A stretch of 64,000 bases of DNA. Origin: Sphagnum compactum (Eukaryota; Bryophyta; Sphagnopsida; Sphagnales). Positions 24,301-35,559 of this stretch are shown piece after piece. Position numbers and translations under genes: made by a program. The notes under the pieces are model-generated. The model did not search any database. It worked only from the letters and a program-made list of their open reading frames with translations, and was not told where the DNA came from. The DNA lies in contig OZ234500.1 in the NCBI GenBank assembly GCA_965153455.1, positions 13,100,557 through 13,164,556 on the forward strand. The letters run 5' to 3'. Position 1 is the first letter of the stretch. Every line of letters begins with the position of its first letter.

Positions 24301-27300
24301 TGGGTGCCTAAGTGCACATACACTTGTACGGCCACAGTGAACCAGCACCCACCAGTGCACCATCCCTTGGATGCCTGTTATGACTCAGTTGTGGATGATC
24401 CTCAACTGAGTTCCTAGCTACCTGGTCTCATCTTGGTAACCCATTCAATAAAGAAGTAGGTTTAACCTATAGACAGGTAGGTTAAAAAATAGGGGATTAC
24501 TATGTAAGTAGATAGTTTATACATAGTAGGTAGGGGCTGTTTTTTACTACCTACCTAGTTGGTAGGTAGTAAATAAAGCAACTGAGCTAACCACCATGGT
24601 TAGCTAGGGAACTGGAACCTAACAGAAAAACTGTTTCCTGCTCACATATCATCCATCCTTGATGGTGCACTGGTGGGTGCTGCTTCAGGGTGGCCCACAC
24701 TTGTACCAATGGCACCCCCGCCCCCCCCCCCCAAAATTTTCCAAACATATTGTAAATACCGAGTTCTAAGACTAAATCAGGATCTCTGGGTCTAACAAAA
24801 AGGACAAGGTCTAAGTGTGTCCGGGCTGGTTCATCCTGGCCCTATTTAGAGATGCCCTTTCTTTTGCTGCAGAGATTTACTTTTGTTTTTCCTCTTAGTT
24901 TTTTGGTGTTTACAGTTTTACACTAGTAAGACATAAGTCCAGCTAGGTCCTCATAATTGTTCAACACTTAGAGAGATCATGTCAGTGTCAGACTATGATT
25001 TCTTTGCATTATCGTCTGCATTATTAAGTCAGGCTTGGCCTGACCTGAAAGACAGCTGCAAAGCTGCTTTCTTCAAAAGCTTTTGCACATATTTCATAGC
25101 TCAGTTCATGAATCATCATTATGCATGGTCAATGAAATATTTCTTAACATACTTGGATGATGTATCTTTTCATCCACACATATATATATATTTTCATCCA
25201 TGAAGGCATTTCCTAGTGATCATTATATAATACTCCCAAGAATTTTTTGTTGGGTACTAAAAGTTTGGTATTAATTAGAGACTCATGTGGCTGATGATGG
25301 GTCATCTCAGTTAGTGAAGCACTTGCTGGAAGTCTCTTTATCTTGACAGCATTCAGTAACCTCTGAAAGCAAAGCAGGGCCTGGTTGTAGCTTTAACCAC
25401 ACTAAACAGAAAATTCAAAGCGCACATAATGAGTCCAGTTGGGAAGTGCAACCTTTACTTATGTGGGCTTTGCTGGGATTTGGGTGAAGTATACTGGCCC
25501 CATGCCCAGACAGGGTCAGGGTGAACCGGCACCTACAAATGGTACCTTCACCTTCTTGAGTGAAGTTGCTTGAAAGGCTATAACTTAGCTGGGAAATGTT
25601 AAACTTGCATTGGATTCGCTTTTTTGATCTACGGATCAGATATTAATAATGTTCAACAGCATCCCTAAATTTTCTTGGGATTCTTACCATGGTATTAATG
25701 TAGCTGCTGCTGGTTCACCCAAGGCCCCAGTCACTAGTCTAGGGTTGTTGTATGGGGGGGCGAGGGGGGAGGAATGTGCGGAACTTACACTGGAACCTTT
25801 AGGGTTAAAATGGTACCTATTCATTCAATGACATTTGTTCACATTTGTTACGTGTGTTGGAACTTGGAGCACAGTGAATGGTGAGGAGAACCTGATGACC
25901 AAAATGCAAGAGGTTTCCCTCAATTACCACTTCTCTGTTGAACAACGCGTGGGATCAGCAGCATATGGCTTCTTTGGCTTCAATGGTAAGCAAGCGCATG
26001 AAGTTTGCAGTGGATGGTATGCTTCTTGATGTAGTTCTGTCTCTTTGAGAATTTCATTGCCCTAATGGATGATAATCCATCAATTGGGGGGGGGGGGGGG
26101 GGGGGGGGTCGTTTGTGCAACTGGGGTCTGGAAATAAGGGACTATTTGGTTTGTAAAATATCAGATCGTAGGATCAGCCAGTGTTTTCTTTTCAATTTTG
26201 TGATGTTGCTCAAGTGACAATCATCCGTAAGAATATTTAGCCAAATTTTGTGACATTCAAAAAAGATTAAAGTAGAGAAATCTTAAGTACCCTTTTTTAA
26301 TGTTTTATGCCTTACCCAAGGGCTACTATTGCACCTTATGGGCATAAGGTCCCTCTCACTCCTAAATAGTAGTTGTAAGATCCGTCCTCTTTTGTAGGAG
26401 GGATATTTATGGACACAAGGTGTCCTCCAAAATACACTAGGCAATTTCTCTAAGGGCTTTGCCTTATCTCAAATTGCTGTTTGCTATTTCTATGCAGGGA
26501 CTGCTGGAGTGTGGCGGATTCAAGCCATGAATGAAGCTGGAGGATGGAATGACCGAACCACTGTGGAAGATATGGATTTGGCTGTGCGTGCAAGTATGCA
26601 AGGCTGGAAATTTGTATATCTCCATGACCTTGAGGTAATAAGAGCTTTGACAAACTGCATACGAGATACTGTGTAGATCATGGAGATGTACATTATGAAT
26701 GTAATATCTCTTCCACCATTTTGCTCAGATTTCTTTTGCCGGGTGCCAAAACATAAGCTGAATTCTACTAACAAAGGACATGGCAAAACTCGATATTAAA
26801 ATTAGACAACATAGTGACAACAATTGGATTCCAATTTACTTTCTCCATTTGCATTGTTTCAATTTTTTTGGGTTTTGAGATCTCATTTTGACAAGTCAGA
26901 CTTTTTTTCTTTATTTAAATTTGGATAATTGGTTGAACAGAGGCAGCATAATGTTTATGATTTCAACTTACTAAAAAACTAATATATACAATAGTTATGT
27001 AATCCCAATGATGGTTTGAAAGTTTCAGAATTGGAGGAGCAAGAGGATCAAATTGCTCAACTTTGAACAAAGTACACTGTTATTAACTAATGCTTTAATG
27101 GTCCATCCTCCATGCATCATGTGTTATGTGAAACAGGTAAAGAATGAACTGCCAAGTACTTTCAAAGCGTTTCGGTTTCAACAACATCGCTGGTCATGTG
27201 GCCCAGCAAGCCTATTCCGCAAAGTGTTTCCCCAGGTTTTGAAAAATAAGGTAAGTAAACCATCAGACAGTTTCATGTACCAACATTTGGTTTCAATCTA

Positions 27301-29550
27301 TTGAAAGATTATCAGTCCATGCAGAGTCAATGTAGATGTGAAGATGTAAAGATGTGATCCAGTTCAATGCATTATGGTGAATATGTGAACATTCTGGCAG
27401 ACTTACATCAGTTGGGGGAAGAACAAGCTGAAACTATAGATTGATCTAGAATTCTGCAAGGTGTTTCAGTTGTTTTTGTGATGAAGCTTTAAGGTAATAT
27501 ACTATGGAATGGTCAAGCACCTGCCCAAAATGTTGGGTAAGGAGCCAGATGAGCCCAATAGGGCAAACTATGTGATGCACGTGACATAATGGTCAAGGGC
27601 AAGGCCATTGCATGACATGAAGGTCTGGGTGACAGAGTCAACATTTATGAAAAAAAATCATGTTCAACAGTCACATTTTGGTCACTATTACGAGTGTATG
27701 ATTACGACCAAAGATTGAACATCATACATGATATGGTCAAGAAAATGACATAATCTCGTGACCCCAAAAGTTCTAATCCTAATCTAAATGGTGAAGTTTG
27801 TGGATCTGGCTGCAGAAAGTGAAACTGTGGAAGAAAATTCACATGCTCTATGCATTCTTCTTTGTGCGTAAGATACTGGGGCACATTGTGACATTTGTTT
27901 TCTACTGCGTCATCATCCCGCTCACAGTTTTGGTGCCAGAAGTTGAGATGCCTCTGTGGGGAGCTATCTACATCCCATCACTCATTACCCTCATGAATGG
28001 AGTTGCCACTCCCAAGTATGTGCTGTGAATACATACATATTCCTAAATTCTTCTAGTTCTTGGCTAAATTTGCTCTGACCATAGGGGAAGAGACTACGCA
28101 TTGGTGTAGGATTTGGGCACCAAATTTTGGCTGGAACTTGACCCAATGTGTAAGTGATATCTGAAGTACAATGTGTGCATATGATGGATGGGCATGTTAC
28201 ATAGAAGTGCATACATCTAGATGAGAAGTTCTAGATCCAGTAAGGGAAGGTTTTAGTTTGAACTTGCCATAAAGGGCAGAGTCATTATGTGATGAGCTGC
28301 TTGTTTTGGGTAGTACTATCTTGGCATTCAGTTGGAATTAGGATTCAGTAGCAGCCACCTATATGTTATTTTGCCTCTGGTTGACTTGCAGAGTTGGATG
28401 ATTGGTGCAGGTCTTTGCACTTGTTGGTGTTCTGGGTAGTCTTTGAGAATGTGATGTCACTGCATCGAACCAGGGCAACTCTCAGTGGCCTATTCGATGT
28501 AGGCAGCCGTGTGAATGAATGGGTTGTGACTGAGAAGCTTGGCAACATATTGAAGTACAAGATGTCCTCCAAACATTCAGGAAAGAAATCATTGCGGCGT
28601 TACATCAGCAACTTGCTCCTCAAGAGTTGGAAACTGGGTGACAGGTACGTGTTTATTCTTCGCTTCCTGCGGCTGCACACCCTCTCACATCCATCACAAT
28701 ATAGGCTAGATCTTGGCAATGACTTCAGAGATCAATATCTTGCAAGCACAACATATTATTCACCAACATTCATGGTACCCATGGATCATGCCTGCCTCTT
28801 AGGGCAGCTTTCCATTGAGTAGCTTCACGGTCAGCTTTGGAAGGTCCAGTTGGTTTCCAATAGCATGAAATTCCCAAGCTGAACGTGCAGCTTGAGCTAG
28901 AGTTCCTTTCTATTAGCATTATATTCTCATGCTGAAGTTGCAGCTTGGGTTCCATAATGCAAGTCTTTTGAGGCTGAATTGCAAATCCTGTGCATTGGAA
29001 GTTAAAAGCAGTAAGTCAAACTTCCAAAGTTAAGGGTGCAGCTACTCAATGGAAAGCTGCCCTTACTGCACAAACATGTCCCAAAAGCTCTCAGACAAAT
29101 ACAGTTGTGAATCATGGTAACAACAACCGAATAAGAAAACAGACAAGTCGAGTACAAAGAGTTGTAGAAAGTAGGGTTTAGGATTTAGGGTTTCCTTCCA
29201 GCAACAGCAGTAGACTTCGTATTGTAGAATGGTTTAGTGAAATGAAATTGCTGGACAATTGAAGCCCCTGCAGGATTTGGAAGTGTTTGGATGCCAATTG
29301 TACATGAGTACAAGCTGGTGGAGGCAAATGGTACTTTGTTTGAAGTCCTATAATAATAATAACTGAAAACTTGTTTTCTGTGTCCAGGTTGAACATATGG
29401 GAGCTTTGGACATCCGCATTCTTGCTCTTCTGTTCAATATATGACTTCCACTACAAAGGGAAAAACCGCTTCTACATTTACATGTTTTGCCAATCAGTTG
29501 CATTCTTTATCATGGGTTTGGGATATTGTGGCACCTTTGTGCCTTCCTAG
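21358..29550 (+). CDS. CSLA: Glucomannan 4-beta-mannosyltransferase (cellulose synthase-like A)
   Basis: Nine exons: 21358-21678, 22190-22288, 23219-23471, 25875-25985, 26498-26634, 27137-27250, 27816-28015, 28411-28644, 29388-29550. All introns are GT-AG and phases match, giving 543 aa, close to Arabidopsis CSLA9 (about 530). The product is a Golgi GT2 enzyme that polymerises GDP-mannose (and GDP-glucose) into (gluco)mannan backbone. One N-terminal membrane segment (about residues 35-70) is followed by the catalytic domain: VLDDSTD (D133), FDADFQPD (D192, D194), TTVEDMD (D286) and QQHRW (322-326), the D,D,D,QxxRW set of processive GT2 enzymes. About five further membrane segments lie in exons 7-9. 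All key residues are intact, so the gene looks functional. Introns 1, 2, 3 and 8 contain transposon-derived sequence. CSLC (xyloglucan backbone) is the nearest alternative, but the motifs read as CSLA. Confidence 0.93.
21732..22112. mobile_element. MITE N1 in CSLA intron 1
   Basis: A 381-bp element making up most of intron 1. The left end is GGGTCTCATTCCATTGGGCT and continues GCTGTGATCACAG. The inverted right end is GGACATCTTTCCATTAGGTT and continues GCTGTGATCACAG; 27 of 33 terminal bases match. TTA flanks both sides (21,729-21,731; 22,113-22,115). The palindrome CTGTGATCACAG occurs several times inside. It carries no coding sequence. Confidence 0.8.
22922..23078. mobile_element. Truncated MITE N-family copy in CSLA intron 2
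   Basis: The left end GGGTCTCTTCCCATTACACT and the internal stretches GTGCTGTGATCA, CTAATGGAAAGCCACTGACA and TTTTTTGCTGCA match N1. The right end is shortened and lacks a clear target duplication, so this is a deletion derivative. Confidence 0.6.
24100..24846. repeat. Large fold-back in CSLA intron 3
   Basis: The left arm (about 24,170-24,372) contains GATTTAGTCTAAGCTTGG, then CACTTGTACGGCCACAGTGA, then CAGCACCCACCAGTGCACCA. The right arm (about 24,651-24,820) contains the reverse complements in mirrored order: TGGTGCACTGGTGGGTGCTG, then CCCACACTTGTACCAATGG, then CTAAGACTAAATC. The best-matched core is about 40 bp per arm with few mismatches. Related single arms with GTGAACC..CACC and GGTACCTTCACCTTCTTGAG occur near 23,850, 24,120 and 25,530. 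It may be a fold-back transposon or nested MITEs. The transcript of this intron should form a long hairpin. Confidence 0.65.
26086..26108 (+). repeat. 23-base poly-G tract in CSLA intron 4
   Basis: An uninterrupted run of G between intron 4's donor (25,986) and exon 5 (26,498). Such runs are unstable and prone to sequencing and assembly error, so the exact length is uncertain. A C-rich run also occurs at about 24,714-24,732 in intron 3. Confidence 0.9.
28802..29062. mobile_element. MITE N2 in CSLA intron 8, with perfect inverted ends
   Basis: A 261-bp element. Its first 23 bases (GGGCAGCTTTCCATTGAGTA plus three more) are exactly the reverse complement of its last 23. TTA is duplicated at 28,799-28,801 and 29,063-29,065. 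The TTTCCATT terminal core is shared with N1, so the two are relatives. The intact ends suggest this is one of the younger insertions in the window. It has no coding capacity. Confidence 0.9.
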
Positions 29551-32500
29551 ATTTTTACAATTATTGCAGAGGTCCCAATCTATAATATTGTTTCATCCCT
29601 TCTTGCCCCATCCCCTTGAGAGTATAAGACTTATGATTTGAGGTTTTTGCTCAAAGAAAAGCAGTAGACAAAGCACATTAGCTTTGTAAGAAATTGCAAT
29701 ATATATTTATGACAAAAGTGGTTGAGTTTATTCCAGTTTCTCACTCTACCTCCCACTACCTGGAACCATTTCATGATCACTTCCCAGTAGACAGATTTTC
29801 CCTTCTTGATTTATTCCCCCCTGTTGGACTTTGATCCAACAATTACAGGTGCCAGCTACAATGTTATAGACCTCATTCATTGATTAGTCATGACTCCAGC
29901 TGCTGGTCTGAAGTTTGAACATGCTATCACCCAAATGGCAAATGTTGTAGTAGTTCATTCTTCATGAGGCCCAGCTGCAGTGTGGAAGATTTCAGATGTA
30001 TAAACTCACCAGCATATTGATGAGAGATCAAGCTCAGATCAAGCTCTTCCCAGGTGATCAATTTAATAGATGACTTGAGAAACCAGAGAACGAGAAGTTT
30101 TACAGTTTAGGGAACTTTAGAATTTACCTACAAAATCTTTTACACAATTATTTTATATGTTGTATCTAGTTGAGAACTTCCATTTTATAACAAGTTGGGT
30201 GTCAATTTTCTCCTCTTTTAACCAAAGCCTATGCTGATCATTCAACTCTAATAATACCTTTCAATGCCATTCAACGACATCTGGCTCTGTAGTAACAGAT
30301 TTCCTTCAATGATCAATTTGTTCAAGGCACTAGCTGGTCAGCAAATTTCCTTACCTGCTTGGCATCTTGGAGATGGTCATTAGATATTATCATACAGAAC
30401 AAGGACATCTTTCCATTAGGCTGCTGTGATTACAGTTACACTGAAAGCCACTGAAAGCTTCATATAAGTGCTGAAGGAGGAGCCTGCAACTTCCAGATAT
30501 GCAGTTGTCATCATTAGAGCTGTGAGATATTGCGGGAAGTGAAGTTAATGAATGGGGTTGCATAGTTATGTCTCCTGAACTCCCTTTCTCGAACCAGACG
30601 TACTCAATGGAATGTACATTATCATGTCTTGCAATTCAATCTTGAATGATAAGGTCTTCCTTTGAAGAGCATTATGACCTGGTTTTATCCAGCTTGGGCA
30701 TACAAGCTGTGCACTCATTATGCTCAGGGACACTATAATATTGATGTACTAAAAATGAAAAACACCTAGGCCTCATTCTGCTGGCTTTTCATCATGTGTA
30801 AGACAAAGGAAAAAAATACTATCATAAATTTAGCATTGAGTACTCGCTTGCAAATGCAGGTTATGATTAAACCCTAAATGTAATTGATGACCAGTTTGCT
30901 TTTTGAATGTTCTTCTTATGACAATTAAGAGTTCTGAGCCAACTGATTTTTATCTGTCTGCTTTCACACAATGTCAGCCAAGTCATTTTATGTTGTAGAC
31001 TCGCTATAGTTGCTCATTTGGCTACACAGATCAGACTACATTTAGCATCGCTGGCTAAATTTTTTGTGTGAGGTGGAGCCTATTGGGCAATTTTTTGTTC
31101 ACCAGAGGGGTCAAGATGAAAAGTTATCACTTGCAAGTGTCCACAGACTGGCTACAACATATTAGAAGTTGTGTTGACCAAACATGTTGGTGACAAGGTG
31201 GCTGCCATGGTAGTGTGTATTTAGCCACGTAGTGGTTGGCTTGGTAGTCTATTTGGCTACGGGGTGATAGCAAAGGTAGTAGATTTGGCTACATAGAGCA
31301 ACCAAAGCAAACAAAAACTCCCACATGGTTGTTGGAGCAGCTTTTGCTCTCAAAGCTCCTCTTAATGCTATGTAGAGCAAATAGTCCAAAAAGAGCAGAA
31401 GCAGGTGATTACATTTAAAAAGCTACAATACAATACTGAATTTTGAAAGACTTAAAAGTCACAAGACCTTTGTAAAAACCAATGCCAGTCCCCATTGGTG
31501 TGAGGAGTTGAAAATATTTGGGGATATCTACTCTTCCAAGATAAGCAGTAGCAGAAACTGGTAAAGGTTTCAGCTCCAATAAGTGACAGTTTATTTACAG
31601 CACACAACAAAGTTCCTTTCGATTCAAAGAACAAATTCATTTGCAAAAGTGTAAGATCTCAGAACTAGTTTTCACATACAAATTCATGAAGGATGGGATC
31701 AACAATATGATCTTTGATTCAATACATTTGGCAAAATGTCTTTAGAGGCGGATAACTCAAATGATGGATGGAATATAGCCATCACTGAATTATTAGCCAA
31801 TCACAAAGAATTTTAGAAATGACCTCAACTCAAAATGAATCAACATCCATGAGGCAATGATTCAGATGGTAAAATGGCAAAAGGTTTGAATTTACTTCCT
31901 AAAAGAACATCTTGGAATTGGCGGCTTTCGCTATCAACAGTTTGCAATCACATTCTCAAACCTAATTTAAAGCCTAAGAGCCTCAAAAGGGATTTGAACC
32001 CCAACCCCCCAAAGGATGCTCAAGGCCTACCTGCACCCAAAACTAGTTACAAAACAAGCCCATACCTTTGAGATTAGAACAAAAGTAGAACCTTCAAAAG
32101 AAGGGGTAAAAAAAAACCCTCTTTTTGTGTTTTGTTTTGTTGTTGCTTTGGCTTCCTCAATACTCATATCAACCGTTATTCATTGCATCACCTCACATCT
32201 GCCTCCTCTGCCTATTATTTTGAAATAGACAAAAAGATTAATTACAATTTACAAATCTCCTTGCAAATTGAACCCTCCTCCATGCATACCAAATCTAAAA
32301 TTGAAAATAACCAACAAGAAATTAAAGCAAATAGAAATTCAAAAACTTGAAGCAAATAAAAACTCAAGCAAAATATCCAGCTTGTGTAGTTTATATATTT
32401 ACAAAAGCCACATCAAAATTGTGGCACATCCTTATCTATGATTTGCCACCAAGATTTGTAGTCCAAGAACCCTCCAACTTCAATGAGCTTGCTATCAAGA

Positions 32501-35500
32501 CTTAGTTATGCATTCACACAATAATGGAGTTTGCCTTGCCATTTGGTAGTGGCTTGCTCATATGAAAAAAATTGCAATGTAAAAAAATGTTAACTATAAA
32601 ATCTAGTGCATAGATCCAGATGCATGTTCAACCTAGTATCTCACAACTTTTTATTCATGAAATTGACAATGTTAATAGTCCAATCATCTTGAATAGATTC
32701 AAGGACTTCGATACTACCAATCTTCACAAATTTAGTATATTCAAAAAGCTTATGGTTGAGGATAGCAAATACAAAAACTTTGCACCAAAGTCAAAGGATT
32801 TGGTTCAATTCATTTTCCTTTTACGAAACTAGTTTAGACTCATGAATCATGGTCATCTTGAAAAATGATGTTTGCAAATCAAGAGTTTGTGCTAACAATA
32901 AGGTATTAAGCACAAATTTTCCACAACCTCCCACCCTTACAATGGGCACAAAAAGTTTGCTTCAACACATTTAAGTGCAAAAACTATCCTTTGTTTTTAT
33001 TGGATTCCTTACCTAGAATTGTGAATAAACACTTAGGGCAATTGTAACATGATGCTCTAGAAAACAACATTCAAACTCTAAGACAAGGCTATGAACTACC
33101 CTTTCACATTCCTCTTTTACCTTGCTAATAGTTTGGTTGAAGGTAGCTTTGGTGATAGGTTGCAAATCTTCAATTTGCTAGGGCAAAAGCACACTACAAT
33201 GGACTTTTTTTGGTCCCAATGCCCATTTTTTTGGGGTTTGACAAATATTATTACATAATTTTCAAATGAAACATGGAAAAAAAGGGACTCAATTTATTGA
33301 AATATTATGAATTAATCGTTCAACTTTGAAAGAATTATAGCAACATCACAAAATTATAAAGTTTCATAGGTTTGTACAAATTTCATGCGAAATTTGGTTT
33401 TTATAGGTTTGTACAAAAATCACACAAAGTATGTGTTATGATTAATATGAATGATACTTAAATGGATGATACATTGTTTTTAAATGACATACATGAATGT
33501 GTAAAATTAGATAGTTTTATCCAAAATTACATCATGATAATTGCACAAATTTAGTTAAAATGTAAATCGTGTGTATTTCACATCAAAACATCACAAATAA
33601 AATAAACACATCATTTATATAAAAATACTATATAATTTTATTCATGTCATGTTTACATTTGAAGCCCACATATTTTGCACAAAAATATTATTTTATGATT
33701 TTCACACGGATTTTATTGAAATTTTGCGATATTGTAAGTTTGTCATGAAAGCCATCAATATTCAATGAATGATGGACTTTTCAATTCAAGTATGTCGAGT
33801 GTCTCCATTCACTTATGGATTTATTCTTTGTATCCATTGAATGAAAAATACTCAAAACGTTGGGACAAGTTACTTTAAAGGTCTATGGCATTGAAAGTCA
33901 AATGTATGGAAAGAAAATTCTATAGTCTTTTCATAACTCCATTTAATGACCACAAAATGTCCATGTTTTGCAAAGTCCATTTACTTACATAAATTTTTCT
34001 TTCAAGACTTGAACATGTTTCATAATGCATTTTGACAATAAGGGGGTGGAATTTCACATATACTTGTTTCACAAAAAAAAAAACATGAAATCCACTTTGT
34101 TTTAACATTTAAAAAAAACTTGTTGGCTTTGGTTTTTAGCAAACTAATAAACTTTCGAAATTCTGTAATTTAAAAAAAGTTATGAGCAAAAAGAATACAA
34201 AATACCTTTAAAGGTATTTCTACTAGCCAACATGTTTGAACAAACTGTTCAACTTTAGAGTTTGGAGTTTTTTTTTTGCTTCCACATAGGTGCAAATCTT
34301 ACATTGAACTTGGTGCACTAACCCTTCATCAATGACACTTTCAACGCATGGCAAGCAAGTTGTTGAACCATCTTAATTTTTTTTTTATTCCTTTGTACAT
34401 TTTCCTCTTCTTGGGGTTTTGTTCAGTTGGATCTTCAACAATTGAATCACACATGACAATGAATGGGCTATCATCAAACAAAACAATAATAAGTGATGAT
34501 TTGTGAGGAAGATGGACCAACCTCACCTTTACAAACCAAGAAAAGAAGGAAAAAAAACATGAATTTGAATTTTTTTGGCATGTGTAAAAAGGCCATGGAT
34601 GATGGAAATATGTATGACTTGAATGTAGCTTCCAACAAATAAGAAAAAAAGCTTACAACATTGCCGTAGCAAAAAGACTAGAAATCAAAACCTTAAATAT
34701 ATTTAACCAAACTTTCAATAGAACCAAAATGAAATTCAAGGTTTAGGGCATGGAAATTAAAAACTTTTAATTGGAGCTTGTTGTGACAACGTGATTGTCA
34801 ATTTGAAATGACTTGTAACTTGTGAACCCAAGCTCTAAAAATTAAAAATAGACCCTCAAATCATTCAACTTAAAAAGATTGCCTAGTGCTTGAATGCACA
34901 TTATGATTGCCCTAAACTTGATGCATACCCAACAATGAACACATATTACAAGGCCTTAAACTTGAGTGCATACCCAATTGATGAGTCCTTCCTTAGTGCT
35001 CACTCGTGGCTTTCGAACAACAAGCACTTGCACAATGCAAATTGAAAAGCAAACAAAAAAAGAAATGAGGCTTGAGCTTCAAGCTACAAAGAAAGTTGAA
35101 AGGGCCTCTAAAAGAACTCAAAGTATTTTTAAGTCTAGAGTTGCGAAGTCCTTGTAGGGTTGTGCACAACAAAGAACCCATAAAACAAGTAACTTTTGTG
35201 AAGTCAAATTGAATAACCTTTGATTCTATGCATTTCTATAGGTTGACTACAATTTCAAGTCAAATTATCCCCTTCTCATTACTCCAAGTTGTCATCTCAT
35301 ACACCATATCTCCCCAAATTTCCAAATAGCCCCCCAAACCTTAAACTCTAAACTCTCCAAATTCATTCAACCACCAATTTCCAAAATCAACATTAAAATT
35401 TGCAAACACAAAAAAAAATCTAATCCTACAAATATTGGCTCTATCAATTTATAAATACCAAGTATTGTCATCTTCATGCAAAACAAGACATTGTAAGTTG

Positions 35501-35559
35501 TAATATGCATATCCCTATGCACATAAATTTCTCAAAGTAGGAAGGTGCGATGGTGAGAA
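29551..35559. other. CSLA 3' flank and a long gene-free stretch
   Basis: No gene recognised over 6 kb. The start must include the CSLA 3' UTR; no single polyadenylation signal stands out. A fragment at about 30,404-30,618 begins GGACATCTTTCCATTAGGCT and GCTGTGATTACAG, a degraded N-family MITE end. From about 31,700 onward the DNA is strongly AT-rich, with short meaningless open frames. Confidence 0.5.
30404..30618. mobile_element. Degraded N-family MITE fragment
   Basis: The left terminus GGACATCTTTCCATTAGGCT followed by GCTGTGATTACAG is nearly identical to the inverted right end of N1 in CSLA intron 1. A possible opposite end, TCAATGGAATGTACATTA, lies near 30,603-30,620 but matches poorly. 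Boundaries on the right are a guess. Confidence 0.45.

Noticed and set aside
31971-32010. GGGATTTGAACCCC-like sequence resembling a tRNA B box
   Set aside because: No A box or cloverleaf could be built around it; possibly a SINE trace, but not supportable.
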